Part shown: positions 7,138-15,303 of the stretch, piece after piece
Numbering within the stretch: position 1 is the first letter of the stretch
Layout: each line of letters opens with the position of its first letter
From: an uncultured Acetatifactor sp.
Lineage (GTDB): Bacteria; Bacillota; Clostridia; Lachnospirales; Lachnospiraceae
DNA: 64,000 nucleotides
Reading direction: 5' to 3'
Assembly: GCA_910585805.1 (NCBI GenBank)
Contig: CAJUFB010000015.1
Coordinates: 4,538 to 68,537, forward strand
Position numbers and translations under genes: made by a program
Notes under the pieces: model-generated
What the model was told of the DNA's origin: nothing
The model's database searches: none
What the model saw: the letters and a program-made list of their open reading frames with translations, nothing else

Positions 7138-8064
7138 TTGGATTTTGAAAAGAGAAGAAAGGCAGCAGAAGCGCTGGCATGGATTTTTTTCTTTGTCTGT
7201 GGGATCTTTACCGTTTTAGCGGTTGCGGCGGTAACGTTTTATATGATATGCATGGGGCTGCCGGCGCTCAGGCAGATCGGACTGAAGGAAATTTTCTTTG
7301 GCACCCGTTGGAAGCCAACTGCGGCAGAGCCGGAATTCGGCATTTTTTATATCATACTTACTTCTTTGCTTGGAACCCTCCTTGCAGCGGCTGTGGGAGT
7401 TCCTCTGGGGATTCTCACGGCAGTGTATCTGGCTGAACTGGCGGACAGAAGGCGGGCAGGGCTGGTCAGGGCTGCGGTGGAGGTGCTGGCGGGGATCCCT
7501 TCCGTTATATACGGCCTGTTGGGAATATATATATTAAATCCCGTTGTATACCGGTTGGAGAGGAAGCTGTTTGCCGGATCGGACAGCCACACCTTTACGG
7601 GTGGGGCAAATCTGATTTCTGCCGTCATTGTGCTGTCGGTTATGATGCTGCCCACGGTGATACATATCAGCGAGACTTCCATCCGCGCGGTCCGCCCCGG
7701 TATCAGGGAGGCTTCCCTGGCGCTGGGGGCGGACCGGGTACAGACGATTTTCTGTTCCGTCCTGCCGGCTGCCCGTTCCGGCATCCTGACTGCCGTGATC
7801 CTGGGGGTTGGCAGGGCGGCGGGAGAAGCCATGGCCATTACGCTGGTGTCAGGGGGAAGTGTCAACGCGCCTTTTCCCTTTTATTCCGTGCGCTTCCTTA
7901 CCACGGCTATTGTCAGCGAGATGGGATATGCCCAGGGACTTCACAGACAGATGCTGTTTACCATAGGGCTGATCCTGCTGGGATTTATCCTGCTGGTGAA
8001 CGGGACAGCGAAGCTGATTTTGGGAAAGGGGGCGGAAAAGTATGGAACGGACGGGACAGGATAA
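7138..8064 (+). CDS. pstC: Phosphate ABC transporter permease PstC
   Basis: A 308-residue inner permease subunit with six predicted helices. It has the PstC pattern: a first helix, then GTRWKPTAAEPEFGIFYIIL, followed by VPLGILTAVYLAEL and the EAA-like loop EASLALGADRVQTIFCSVLP. The start chosen is TTG at 7138, because AAAGGAG (7123-7129) is 8 bases upstream. A longer frame back to 7069 would overlap the pstS stop and reads as low-quality sequence. Its 3' end overlaps pstA by 23 bases, indicating translational coupling. It pairs with PstA to form the membrane channel. Confidence 0.9.
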   Translation: MDFEKRRKAAEALAWIFFFVCGIFTVLAVAAVTFYMICMGLPALRQIGLKEIFFGTRWKPTAAEPEFGIFYIILTSLLGTLLAAAVGVPLGILTAVYLAELADRRRAGLVRAAVEVLAGIPSVIYGLLGIYILNPVVYRLERKLFAGSDSHTFTGGANLISAVIVLSVMMLPTVIHISETSIRAVRPGIREASLALGADRVQTIFCSVLPAARSGILTAVILGVGRAAGEAMAITLVSGGSVNAPFPFYSVRFLTTAIVSEMGYAQGLHRQMLFTIGLILLGFILLVNGTAKLILGKGAEKYGTDGTG

Positions 8065-8962
8065 GGGGATGCTGCGCCGCGGAGAAATGCACCCGGGCAC
8101 AGTATTCCTGCTGGCGGCAGTGTATGGGGCAGCTTCTTTTTCGGTGGTGCTGCTGTTGGGAATTGCGGGATATGTATTTTTCAGGGGATTCAGGGAGCTG
8201 AGTCTCCGCTTCTTCCTGTCGGTTACCAGTGCGCTGAAGGGAACCGTGGGAATTGCGGGAAATATGGTGAATACGCTGTATATGATCATCCTTACGCTTG
8301 CCATGGCAGTTCCGGCAGGCGTGGGAGCGGCGGTTTATCTGAATGAGTATGCCGGAAAGAGCAGGCCGGTGCGTGCCGTGTCCTTTGCGGTGGATATCCT
8401 GGCAGGAATTCCCTCCATTGTTTTCGGGCTATTCGGAATGGTGCTTTTCGGGAATGTGATGGGACTCGGATATTCTCTGCTGACCGGCGCGCTGACGCTG
8501 GGATTGATGGTCCTGCCTCTGATCGTGGAAAATACGCAGGCAGCGCTGCAGGCAGTCCCCCGGGGTTACAGACAGGGGGCGCTGGGAATGGGGGCAGGGA
8601 AATGGGAACTGATCCGGACGATTCTCCTTCCCGGGGCAAAAAGCGGGATTCTGTCGGGGATCATACTGGCAGTGGGGCGGATCGTGGGAGAGTCGGCAGC
8701 GCTGCTGTTTACGGCGGGAAGCGCCAGGATTCTGCCCGGATTGGGGAGCGGGTTCCCGAAAGATATCACTGTGCTGCGGGATAAGATCCTGGAGCCGGGG
8801 GGAACGCTTACAGTCGAACTGTATCTGCAGATGCAGAATGGGGAGTACGGGGCGGCATTTGGCATCGGCTGTGTATTGATCCTGCTTACTTTTCTGATGA
8901 ACCTTCTGTTGAAACTGATTTCCCGAACCGGGGGAGGGCAGGAGGAAGATTTTTATGGATAA
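8042..8962 (+). CDS. pstA: Phosphate ABC transporter permease PstA
   Basis: A 306-residue second permease of the phosphate importer, with six predicted helices. The family patterns are GVGAAVYLNEYAGKS, DILAGIPSIVFGLFGMVLF and the cytoplasmic coupling loop GALGMGAGKWELIRTILLPG, which docks onto PstB. It starts with ATG inside the end of pstC and its stop overlaps pstB by 8 bases, so the four genes form one translationally coupled operon. Nothing is missing relative to the usual length near 300. Confidence 0.92.
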   Translation: MERTGQDKGMLRRGEMHPGTVFLLAAVYGAASFSVVLLLGIAGYVFFRGFRELSLRFFLSVTSALKGTVGIAGNMVNTLYMIILTLAMAVPAGVGAAVYLNEYAGKSRPVRAVSFAVDILAGIPSIVFGLFGMVLFGNVMGLGYSLLTGALTLGLMVLPLIVENTQAALQAVPRGYRQGALGMGAGKWELIRTILLPGAKSGILSGIILAVGRIVGESAALLFTAGSARILPGLGSGFPKDITVLRDKILEPGGTLTVELYLQMQNGEYGAAFGIGCVLILLTFLMNLLLKLISRTGGGQEEDFYG

Positions 8963-9725
8963 TAAAGCCGGAACAAAAGCGGTCAAACTGTCGGCCCGGC
9001 ATCTGAATCTGTGGTACGGTGAAAAGCAGGCTCTGAAAGAGATCAGCATGGAGATCAGGAAAAACACGGTGACGGCTCTCATCGGCCCCAGCGGATGCGG
9101 GAAATCCACTTTTCTGCGGTGCTTTAACCGCATGAATGAGCAGTTCGGAAATGTGCGTATGGCAGGCAGTGTATTGCTGGACGGGGAAGACATTTATAAA
9201 AGAAAAGCGGATGTCACGGCGCTGCGGAAGCGGGTGGGGATGGTTTTTCAATCGCCGAATCCTTTTCCCATGAGCATTTATGACAATGTGGCCTACGGTC
9301 CCAGGCTTCATGGAATGAAAAGCAGACAGCAGCTGCAGCAGACTGTGGAAAAGGCCCTGCGCGGCGCTGCCATATTCGAAGAAGTAAAAGATACCCTGAA
9401 AAAGCCCGCTCTGGGCCTCTCCGGAGGACAACAGCAAAGGCTCTGCATTGCCAGAGCGCTGGCGGCAGAGCCTGAAGTGCTGCTGATGGATGAGCCGACC
9501 TCCGCGCTGGATCCGGTTTCCACCCTGAAGATAGAAGACCTGATCCGAAAACTGAGAGAAAACTATACCATTGTCATTGTGACCCACAACATGCAGCAGG
9601 CGGCCAGGATAGCCGATACGGCCGCTTTTTTCCTGTCAGGGGAACTGGTGGAATACGACAGCGCAGATACCGTTTTCTGCCGCCCCAGGGATAAGCGGAC
9701 GCAGCAGTATATTATGGGACTGTAA
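8955..9725 (+). CDS. pstB: Phosphate ABC transporter ATP-binding protein PstB
   Basis: A 256-residue ABC ATPase that drives phosphate import. Motifs are Walker A GPSGCGKST (44-52), Q-loop VFQSPNPFPMSIYDN (97-111, characteristic of PstB), signature LSGGQQQR (155-162), Walker B VLLMDEP (175-181) and switch His211. The start overlaps the pstA stop by 8 bases and AGGAGGAAG precedes the ATG. A strong terminator follows at 9733, so the operon ends here without the common downstream phoU. Confidence 0.95.
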   Translation: MDNKAGTKAVKLSARHLNLWYGEKQALKEISMEIRKNTVTALIGPSGCGKSTFLRCFNRMNEQFGNVRMAGSVLLDGEDIYKRKADVTALRKRVGMVFQSPNPFPMSIYDNVAYGPRLHGMKSRQQLQQTVEKALRGAAIFEEVKDTLKKPALGLSGGQQQRLCIARALAAEPEVLLMDEPTSALDPVSTLKIEDLIRKLRENYTIVIVTHNMQQAARIADTAAFFLSGELVEYDSADTVFCRPRDKRTQQYIMGL

Positions 9726-9732
9726 TAAACGG

Positions 9733-9776
9733 AAGCTTCCCGGAAGCCATGCGCCTGTTTCCGGGAAGCTTTTTTT
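9733..9776. terminator. Intrinsic terminator after pstB, between convergent genes
   Basis: AAGCTTCCCGGAA (9733-9745) pairs perfectly over 13 bp with TTCCGGGAAGCTT (9759-9771) and is followed by further T residues to 9776. It lies between pstB and the convergent corC-like gene and could serve both strands, although the T run is clear only on the plus strand. Confidence 0.92.
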
Positions 9777-9801
9777 GGGGAGATCCGAACAGGCGGTGGA
9801 C

Positions 9802-11112
9802 TCAGGATTCACTTTCCTTCTCGGTGTCATTGCTGTCCGGATCGGCATCTTCCTCATCTGCCTTCTTTTCCGGCAGGGTCATCAGCACCTTGACGATACG
9901 GTTCTGCTCAATCCCCTGAACCTTCAGTTTAACGCCGTTCTCCAGGGTGACTTCCTCCTGGTCCTCCGGCAGTCGGTCCAGATTTTCGATGATGATGCCG
10001 CCTATGGAATCATAGTCTTCACTTTCCAGTTCCGTGTCCAGTTCGTCGTTGATGTCGTCCAGCTTCATGCTGCCTTCCACCAGATAGGTGTTCTCATCCA
10101 TCTTCTGGATGTATTCTTCTTCGTCGGCATCGTATTCGTCGCGGATCTCGCCGACGATTTCCTCCAGCAGATCTTCCAGGGTGATCATGCCCACAGTGGC
10201 GCCGTACTCATTGAGCACAAAAGTGACGCTTGTGGCCCGTTCACGGAGTTCGTAAAGCAGGTCGGAGACTTTTTTGAATTCATATGTAAAATGGGCATCC
10301 CGCAGGATGGATTTTACCTGGAAATGCTCCTTATCCTCCGTGAGGATGAAGTCCTTGATATTGATCAGACCGATGATATTGTCTTTATCATCCTCATATA
10401 CGGGGAAACGGGTGTACATGGACTCGCGGAAAACTGCCTGGACTTCGCTGTAAGTGGCATTGATGTCCACCGTCACCATATTGATCCTGGGGATCATGAT
10501 ATCCTTGGCCAGGGCATCCGAAAAATCGAACACATTATAGATCATTTCCCGTTCTTCGGTTTCGATGACGCCGTCGGCATGGCTGACTTCCACATAGGTG
10601 CGCAGCTCGGCCTCTGTCATGGTGGTGATCTTCCTGCTGGGATCAATGCGCAGCATACGCAGGATGCCGTTTGACATTTTGTCCACTACGAAAATAACCG
10701 GCGTCATGATCTGCATCAGTCCGAAGACGACACCGCTGTAGGCAAGCGTGATTTTTTCTGAGGAAAGCATGGCCCAGGTTTTTGGGATGATCTCACCGCA
10801 GAGAAGGATCACCATGGTCAGGACGCCGGTGCCTATAGCCACCGGGATTCCGAACTGCAGGGCGATGGTAGTGGTCAGGGCAGAGGTGGACAGGTTCACG
10901 ATGTTGTTGCCGATGAGGACGGTGCTCAGCATCTTGCTGTAATTCTTCAGGATCCGGTTCACCCTTGCGGCGCGTCTGTTCCCCTCTTCTTCCAGGGTCT
11001 GCATCCGCACGCGGTTGACGGTACTGAAGGCTGTCTCTGCCGAAGAGAAATAGCCTGACAGAATAATGAGAATGATAAGAACGATAAATTGTATACCTTC
11101 CGGGACTTCCAA
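9802..11112 (-). CDS. CorC/HlyC-type membrane protein (CNNM DUF21 + CBS pair + transporter-associated domain)
   Basis: A 436-residue hemolysin-family protein. The N-terminal DUF21/CNNM transmembrane domain (about residues 1-185) starts with GYFSSAETAFSTVNR, typical of the family. Two CBS domains follow (about 205-335, with MIPRINMVTVD and VNEYGATVGMITLEDLLEEI), then the CorC_HlyC FAD-like domain (about 345-420). A short acidic tail contains EEDADPDSNDTEKESES. These proteins act in Mg2+ or Co2+ efflux or homeostasis in the cytoplasmic membrane. The start is TTG at 11110-11112, with AAAGGAG 10 bases upstream; no ATG suits. It is the only minus-strand gene in the window and is convergent with pstB. 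Confidence 0.88.
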   Translation of the reverse strand: MEVPEGIQFIVLIILIILSGYFSSAETAFSTVNRVRMQTLEEEGNRRAARVNRILKNYSKMLSTVLIGNNIVNLSTSALTTTIALQFGIPVAIGTGVLTMVILLCGEIIPKTWAMLSSEKITLAYSGVVFGLMQIMTPVIFVVDKMSNGILRMLRIDPSRKITTMTEAELRTYVEVSHADGVIETEEREMIYNVFDFSDALAKDIMIPRINMVTVDINATYSEVQAVFRESMYTRFPVYEDDKDNIIGLINIKDFILTEDKEHFQVKSILRDAHFTYEFKKVSDLLYELRERATSVTFVLNEYGATVGMITLEDLLEEIVGEIRDEYDADEEEYIQKMDENTYLVEGSMKLDDINDELDTELESEDYDSIGGIIIENLDRLPEDQEEVTLENGVKLKVQGIEQNRIVKVLMTLPEKKADEEDADPDSNDTEKESES

Positions 11113-11413
11113 AAAAATTTCACTCCTTTTCTTTCCATAATTTTGTCAGATATCTGCCGTCATTGGATCCGGTGTCACGGGCGTCCATCTGATCTCATGT
11201 CCGTCTGACGGCGGACACCTGTTTAAGAAAGCGCAGATTTATTTCTGCACAATTCCTTAAGATAAATATACAGAATCGGAAAGTAGTTGTCAAGTTCTTG
11301 TATCATTGTGCATATGATTTTATAAAAAGTTTATAGACTTCAGGGGCAGCAGTAACGGTTCGGCGGTTTATGGACCGTGGTGCGGGCGCTGTGAGTCGGA
11401 ACAGGGGGAAGAT
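11113..11413. promoter_or_regulatory. Divergent intergenic region between corC-like and TIGR04086-like genes
   Basis: A 301-base region that must hold both start signals. On the plus strand TTGTCA (11287-11292) and a CATATG/TATGAT box near 11311-11318 form a weak promoter candidate with an 18-20 base spacer. AT-rich sequence lies at 11230-11340. No convincing minus-strand pair was identified. Confidence 0.35.
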
Positions 11414-11791
11414 ATGGAACAGGATCCGAAGACAGGAGGGATTCCGGTGGGTTTTCTGGTTAAAAGCCTGCTTTTTTCGTACATACTGACAGCGGCGTTG
11501 CTGGCATTGCTGGCATTTCTGCTGTATAGGCTGGGACTGGATGAGAAGATCGTTTCCATCGCGATCACCGCAATTTATGTGGCAGGTACTTTTTTCGGAG
11601 GCTTTGTCATGGGAAAGAAGACGGGCAGCCGTAAATTTCTGTGGGGGCTGTTGATGGGAACGGTGTATTTCCTGGTTTTGGCAGTGGTGTCTCTGTGCGC
11701 GGGGAAGGGAAATATCCAGATGGGAAGCTCCTTTTTTACCACGCTGGCGCTGTGTGCGGGCGGAGGGATGCTGGGGGGCATGGTGAGCTGA
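11414..11791 (+). CDS. Small TIGR04086-type four-helix membrane protein
   Basis: A 125-residue protein with four predicted membrane helices (about residues 12-35, 44-66, 75-92, 100-122). The pattern VAGTFFGGFVMGKKTGSRKF, then LWGLLMGTVYFLVLAVVSL and a glycine-rich last helix (CAGGGMLGGMVS), is that of the TIGR04086 family common in Clostridia and Bacilli. Its function is not known. GGGGGAAGAT precedes the ATG. It stands alone, with a solute-binding-protein relic directly downstream. Confidence 0.8.
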   Translation: MEQDPKTGGIPVGFLVKSLLFSYILTAALLALLAFLLYRLGLDEKIVSIAITAIYVAGTFFGGFVMGKKTGSRKFLWGLLMGTVYFLVLAVVSLCAGKGNIQMGSSFFTTLALCAGGGMLGGMVS

Positions 11792-11808
11792 AGGCCTGAG
11801 CGATATGA

Positions 11809-12006
11809 TTTGTTGAAGCTGATTCCCCGGAAGAGGCGGCAGATTATTTCAATGGCAGCAAGAGTGTGGACGAGGTGGCTGAAGTGATCAGCAACCGGGT
11901 GCGGCTGTACCGGGATGAAGGGAAACGGGTACTGCATGTGAGAAATCGGAATCAGACAGTATTCATTCCGATGCGGAAAATCGAGAAGCTTTCAAAAAGG
12001 AGTTGA
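11809..12006 (+). pseudogene. Relic of a carbohydrate ABC solute-binding protein C-terminus
   Basis: An open stretch of 65 codons with no start codon or ribosome-binding site, bounded upstream by an in-frame TGA. It reads EEAADYFNGSKSVDEVAEV and then ISNRVRLYRDE, the usual C-terminal ending of clostridial extracellular sugar-binding lipoproteins. About 30 unrelated residues follow to a TGA at 12004-12006. Nothing of the rest of such a protein is present. I read it as a deletion remnant. Confidence 0.5.
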
Positions 12007-12031
12007 AATAAAGAACAAAAGAGTCTATAAT
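12003..12031 (+). promoter_or_regulatory. Sigma-A promoter for the hemerythrin-receiver gene
   Basis: TTGAAA (12003-12008), a 17-base spacer and a perfect TATAAT (12026-12031). The predicted start is near 12038, about 115 bases before the ATG at 12154. The -35 overlaps the end of the solute-binding-protein relic. Confidence 0.7.
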
Positions 12032-12153
12032 TTGTGGAAAGGCAGAAATTTTCCCGGAAGCTGTTAGGACTTGGATCACAAGGATGTTGTTTTAGTCAAT
12101 AAGAAACGGTTGTCCGGATTTTTTCTGATTTCATCACAATCAGGAGGGACGGA

Positions 12154-13512
12154 ATGGAACAGCAGAAGTTTGTTTGGCATGACAGATATAATATCGGAGT
12201 GGAAGCAATCGACAGAGAGCACCGGAAGCTGTTCAGTATTATGAACAAACTGTCCGCTTATGGCGGCGAAAATGACGAAAAGAGCCGCTGGGCATACCAG
12301 GAGGGAATCAAATTCTTCAAAGGGCATGCCATGAAACACTTTGCGGAAGAGGAAATGTACATGGTATCCATCGGCTATGAGGGATATGAGACGCACAGGC
12401 GCCTGCATGATATCTTTCGCCAGAAGACGCTTCCGGAGATTGAGAAGGAGCTGATGCTGACGAAATATTCTCCGGAGGCGGTGGATCACTTTCTGGGTGT
12501 GTGCGCAGGCTGGCTTATCGGGCATACCCTGACGGAAGACAGAGCGATTAAGGGCGGGGTCTCCAGCAGATGGGTTGACCTTCTTCCGGAAGAAGAACAG
12601 GCTCTTATGAAAAAGACGATTCTGCAGCTTTTGAAGGAACTGTTCCAGCTGGATGCCCGGGTCATCAGCGAGAGTTATGGAGGGGAGAAGTTCGGGAACG
12701 GTATTTATTACCGCATGGTATACGGTTCCGACAAAAGGGAAAAATGGGAATTTTTTCTGGTGTTTGAGGAAAGGCTTCTGGTGAATACGGTAGGCAGTAT
12801 CGTGGATTCCGATTCCGATACGGTCAATGTGATGATGATGAATGCCACCAGGTACATAGCCAGACAGTTTGTGGAGCGTATTCTGGAACATTTTCCCACG
12901 GAGGGACAGCTGGAGCTGAAAGAGGAAAATCTTCTCTCTTACAAGAAATTCGACAGGATGTTTGAGAGACAGAATCCCCAGAGCAGCCTGCTGTTTGATA
13001 CGGGCAAAGGATATTTCGCCTATTGCATGCTGGCGCCTCATCTGCTGGAGGATCCGGCTTCGCCTGCCCTTCAGGCAGAGAACGCAATGGCTGAGATCCT
13101 GAAGTATCTGGAGGAAAACAGAGCGGAAAATGAAAACGGCGGAAAAAAGAAGATACTGGTGGTGGATGACTCCGCTATGATCCTGCAGGCAATGACAGGA
13201 CTGCTGGAGCAGGATTATGAGGTTCAGACGGCAAAATCGGGGGTCGCCGCCATACGTTCCATGACATTGGACAAACCGGACCTGGTTTTGCTGGATTATG
13301 AGATGCCGGTCTGCAACGGGCAGCAGGTGCTGGAGATGATACGGGCGGAGGAAGCATTCAGAGATACACCGGTTATCTTCCTGACCGGAACGGTGGACAA
13401 GGAAAGGATCCAGAAGATTCTGCCCCTGAAACCGGCGGGATATCTGCTGAAGACCATACCCCCTCAGGAAATCAGGGCGGCTGTGGCGGAATTTTTCAGC
13501 AAGCGGGGCTGA
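12154..13512 (+). CDS. Bacteriohemerythrin - middle domain - receiver fusion protein
   Basis: A 452-residue protein with three parts. Residues 1-135 are a hemerythrin domain with the diiron ligand set visible: His23, His58, His62 and Glu66 in HAMKHFAEEE, His81, His85, and His124/Asp129 in GHTLTED. Residues about 180-300 form a domain that resembles CheX/CheC-like folds (YYRMVYGSDKREKWEFFLVF, NATRYIARQFVERIL); that assignment is tentative. Residues 330-452 are a CheY-like receiver with Asp338/339, phospho-acceptor Asp381, Thr411 and Lys433. There is no membrane segment or DNA-binding domain. It may link oxygen, NO or redox sensing to phosphorelay or chemotaxis signalling. GGAGGGACGG precedes the ATG. 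Confidence 0.85.
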   Translation: MEQQKFVWHDRYNIGVEAIDREHRKLFSIMNKLSAYGGENDEKSRWAYQEGIKFFKGHAMKHFAEEEMYMVSIGYEGYETHRRLHDIFRQKTLPEIEKELMLTKYSPEAVDHFLGVCAGWLIGHTLTEDRAIKGGVSSRWVDLLPEEEQALMKKTILQLLKELFQLDARVISESYGGEKFGNGIYYRMVYGSDKREKWEFFLVFEERLLVNTVGSIVDSDSDTVNVMMMNATRYIARQFVERILEHFPTEGQLELKEENLLSYKKFDRMFERQNPQSSLLFDTGKGYFAYCMLAPHLLEDPASPALQAENAMAEILKYLEENRAENENGGKKKILVVDDSAMILQAMTGLLEQDYEVQTAKSGVAAIRSMTLDKPDLVLLDYEMPVCNGQQVLEMIRAEEAFRDTPVIFLTGTVDKERIQKILPLKPAGYLLKTIPPQEIRAAVAEFFSKRG

Positions 13513-13598
13513 GGGAAGCTTCGGTGAGGCTGTGCTGCCGTCAGGCTTTCGGAATCAGATCAGCTTTTTCGACTTTTTTCAAAAAATGCATTTTGGGA

Positions 13599-13627
13599 TT
13601 GCCATATGCCGGAAAAACGGATATAAT
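13599..13627 (+). promoter_or_regulatory. Sigma-A promoter for the pilT-like gene
   Basis: TTGCCA (13599-13604), a 17-base spacer and a perfect TATAAT (13622-13627). The predicted start is near 13634, about 57 bases before the ATG at 13691. Confidence 0.72.
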
Positions 13628-13690
13628 GAAGAAAAACATCCTGAAAAGATACAGGACACGCATACAAGCACCGAGGAAAAGGAAAGAATA

Positions 13691-14743
13691 ATGTCTGTAA
13701 TGTCTTCATCTTCAATAGAAGAAATACTCCGCGCCGCAGGGGAAGCCGGAGCCAGCGATGTCCATGTCGCCGCCGGGCTGCCGCCGAAGATGCGGGTCAA
13801 CGGTACACTTGTCACCATGAGCCATTCCATGATAACGCCGTCGGATGCGCTGGATATTCTCATCAGGGTCATGCCCGAGGCGCAGCGGGAAGGATTCGAG
13901 GAACGGGGGGAAGCCGACTTCTCCTTTGATGTTGCCGGGTGCGGGAGATGTCGTGCCAATGCTTATAAGCAGAAGGGGAGCGTGGCCTTTGCGCTTCATC
14001 TGGTGGACGCCAGGATTCCCACGCCGGAGGAACTGGGCATGCCGGAATCAGTGATCCGCCTTCAGGAGAAGGAAAGCGGCCTGATCCTGGTGACAGGCCC
14101 TTCCGGAAGCGGCAGGTCGGCCACTCTGGCATCCCTGGTGGACCGGATCAGTGAGAACAGAGATGCGCTGATCATCACGCTGGAGAACCCCATAGAATAC
14201 ATCTACCCTCATAAGCGCTCCATGGTGAACCAGAGGGAGATTGGGCTGGACAGCAGGAGCTATGCGGATGCGCTCAAAGCGGCGCTGCGGGAGGATCCGG
14301 ACGTGATCCTGGTGGGGGAATTACGGGACCCGGAGAGCGTCAGCGGGGCGCTTACGGCGGCGGAGACCGGGCATCTGGTGCTGTCGGCGCTGCATGCATC
14401 CAACGTGGTAAATGCCCTGGACGGGATACTTGATCTGTTTCCGCCTCACCGGCAGGAAGGAATACGGGGGAGGCTGGCGGATGCTCTGGAAGCAGTAGTG
14501 TCACAGCGGCTGATCCCTTCGGGGGACGGAGGCAGAGTGGCAGCTTTCGAAGTGCTGCTGGCCGATCCTGCGGTCCGACGAAGCATACGCCAGGGCAGCA
14601 TAAATAGCCTGCCTGAGGTGATGCATAACAGCGCGGCTCAGGGAATGCTTACGATAGAGGAAGCTGTCCGCAGGCTGTATTCGGCAGGCAGGATTGACGG
14701 CGACACGGCTGCCCGATACCTGGGCGGGACGATTTGTCATTAG
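13691..14743 (+). CDS. pilT: PilT-like type IV pilus ATPase with Arg in Walker A
   Basis: A 350-residue PilT/GspE-family motor ATPase that would power pilus retraction at the membrane. ATG 13691 is chosen, preceded by GGAAAGAAT; upstream codons in this frame run into the promoter. The N-terminal PAS-like domain (ASDVHVAAGLPPKMRVNG) is typical. The Walker A reads GPSGSGRSAT with Arg142 where Lys is invariant in active PilT. The Asp box (ITLENPIEY), Walker B (DPDVILVGELRDPES) and His box (AETGHLVLSALHASNV) are intact. No other pilus genes are nearby. Either arginine is tolerated, or the protein is a non-hydrolysing relative. Confidence 0.88.
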   Translation: MSVMSSSSIEEILRAAGEAGASDVHVAAGLPPKMRVNGTLVTMSHSMITPSDALDILIRVMPEAQREGFEERGEADFSFDVAGCGRCRANAYKQKGSVAFALHLVDARIPTPEELGMPESVIRLQEKESGLILVTGPSGSGRSATLASLVDRISENRDALIITLENPIEYIYPHKRSMVNQREIGLDSRSYADALKAALREDPDVILVGELRDPESVSGALTAAETGHLVLSALHASNVVNALDGILDLFPPHRQEGIRGRLADALEAVVSQRLIPSGDGGRVAAFEVLLADPAVRRSIRQGSINSLPEVMHNSAAQGMLTIEEAVRRLYSAGRIDGDTAARYLGGTICH

Positions 14744-14818
14744 GCTCTTATCAATGATTTCTTTTGAAAAACGGCAAAATTTTGGTCCCGGCTTGTCCGG
14801 GGCAGGAATTGCCAGAAA

Positions 14819-14922
14819 ATATACCGCACGCCTGTTGAATTTGCAGTGCAACCCGACTGCAGACCGCCAGCCAGGTACTTCTTCTGAGGCATCAATGTAA
14901 ATCCTGGCGGTCTGCAGTATAA
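14819..14922 (-). repeat. Palindromic interspersed element, copy 2 (inverted)
   Basis: The reverse complement of the elements at 5253 and 57357, 104 bp long. The outer repeat is GCAGTATAA (14914-14922) at one end and the degenerate ATATACCGC (14819-14827) at the other. The internal stem (CTGCAGACCGCCAG with its complement) is preserved, with an extra CTGG as in copy 3. It lies 75 bases after the pilT stop. Confidence 0.88.
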
Positions 14923-15303
14923 CTGCTGCGTTCTATTCAGAAAAAAGCCCGTTGGGCCAATTCAACTGTCTGCTGCTCCGGGGAAAGGTCTTTGGGTTGA
15001 TATGACCTTTCCGGAGCGGATTCGGAAAATCATTTTTTCATGTAACTGTTCAGAAAGATCTGTTCCAAAACATTTTCCTGTTTTCATGAGCATCGTTTAT
15101 TTCGTGATGATCCATAGACTGAGCGTACTTTTGGGAGAGCAACATATCTGCATAGGATTCGGTTCGGGTTCCATAGTTCTGCTGTCGGACCGGTTTGTTT
15201 TTATATCTGATACAAAAAATCTACAGGTTCATAAACATGTCTTGCTTCAGGCAGGATCTGCATGATCAAAGATACGATAAAATTCATAAACGAGGAGGTA
15301 TTT
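14923..15303. other. Gap before comM with one hairpin
   Basis: This 381-base gap has no credible gene; an 87-codon frame from 15002 has no ribosome-binding site. It contains a long hairpin, CTCCGG(GG)AAAGGTC with GACCTTTCCGGAG (14976-15016), without a T run. No confident promoter for comM was found, although AT-rich sequence around 15195-15230 is a possible site. Confidence 0.4.
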
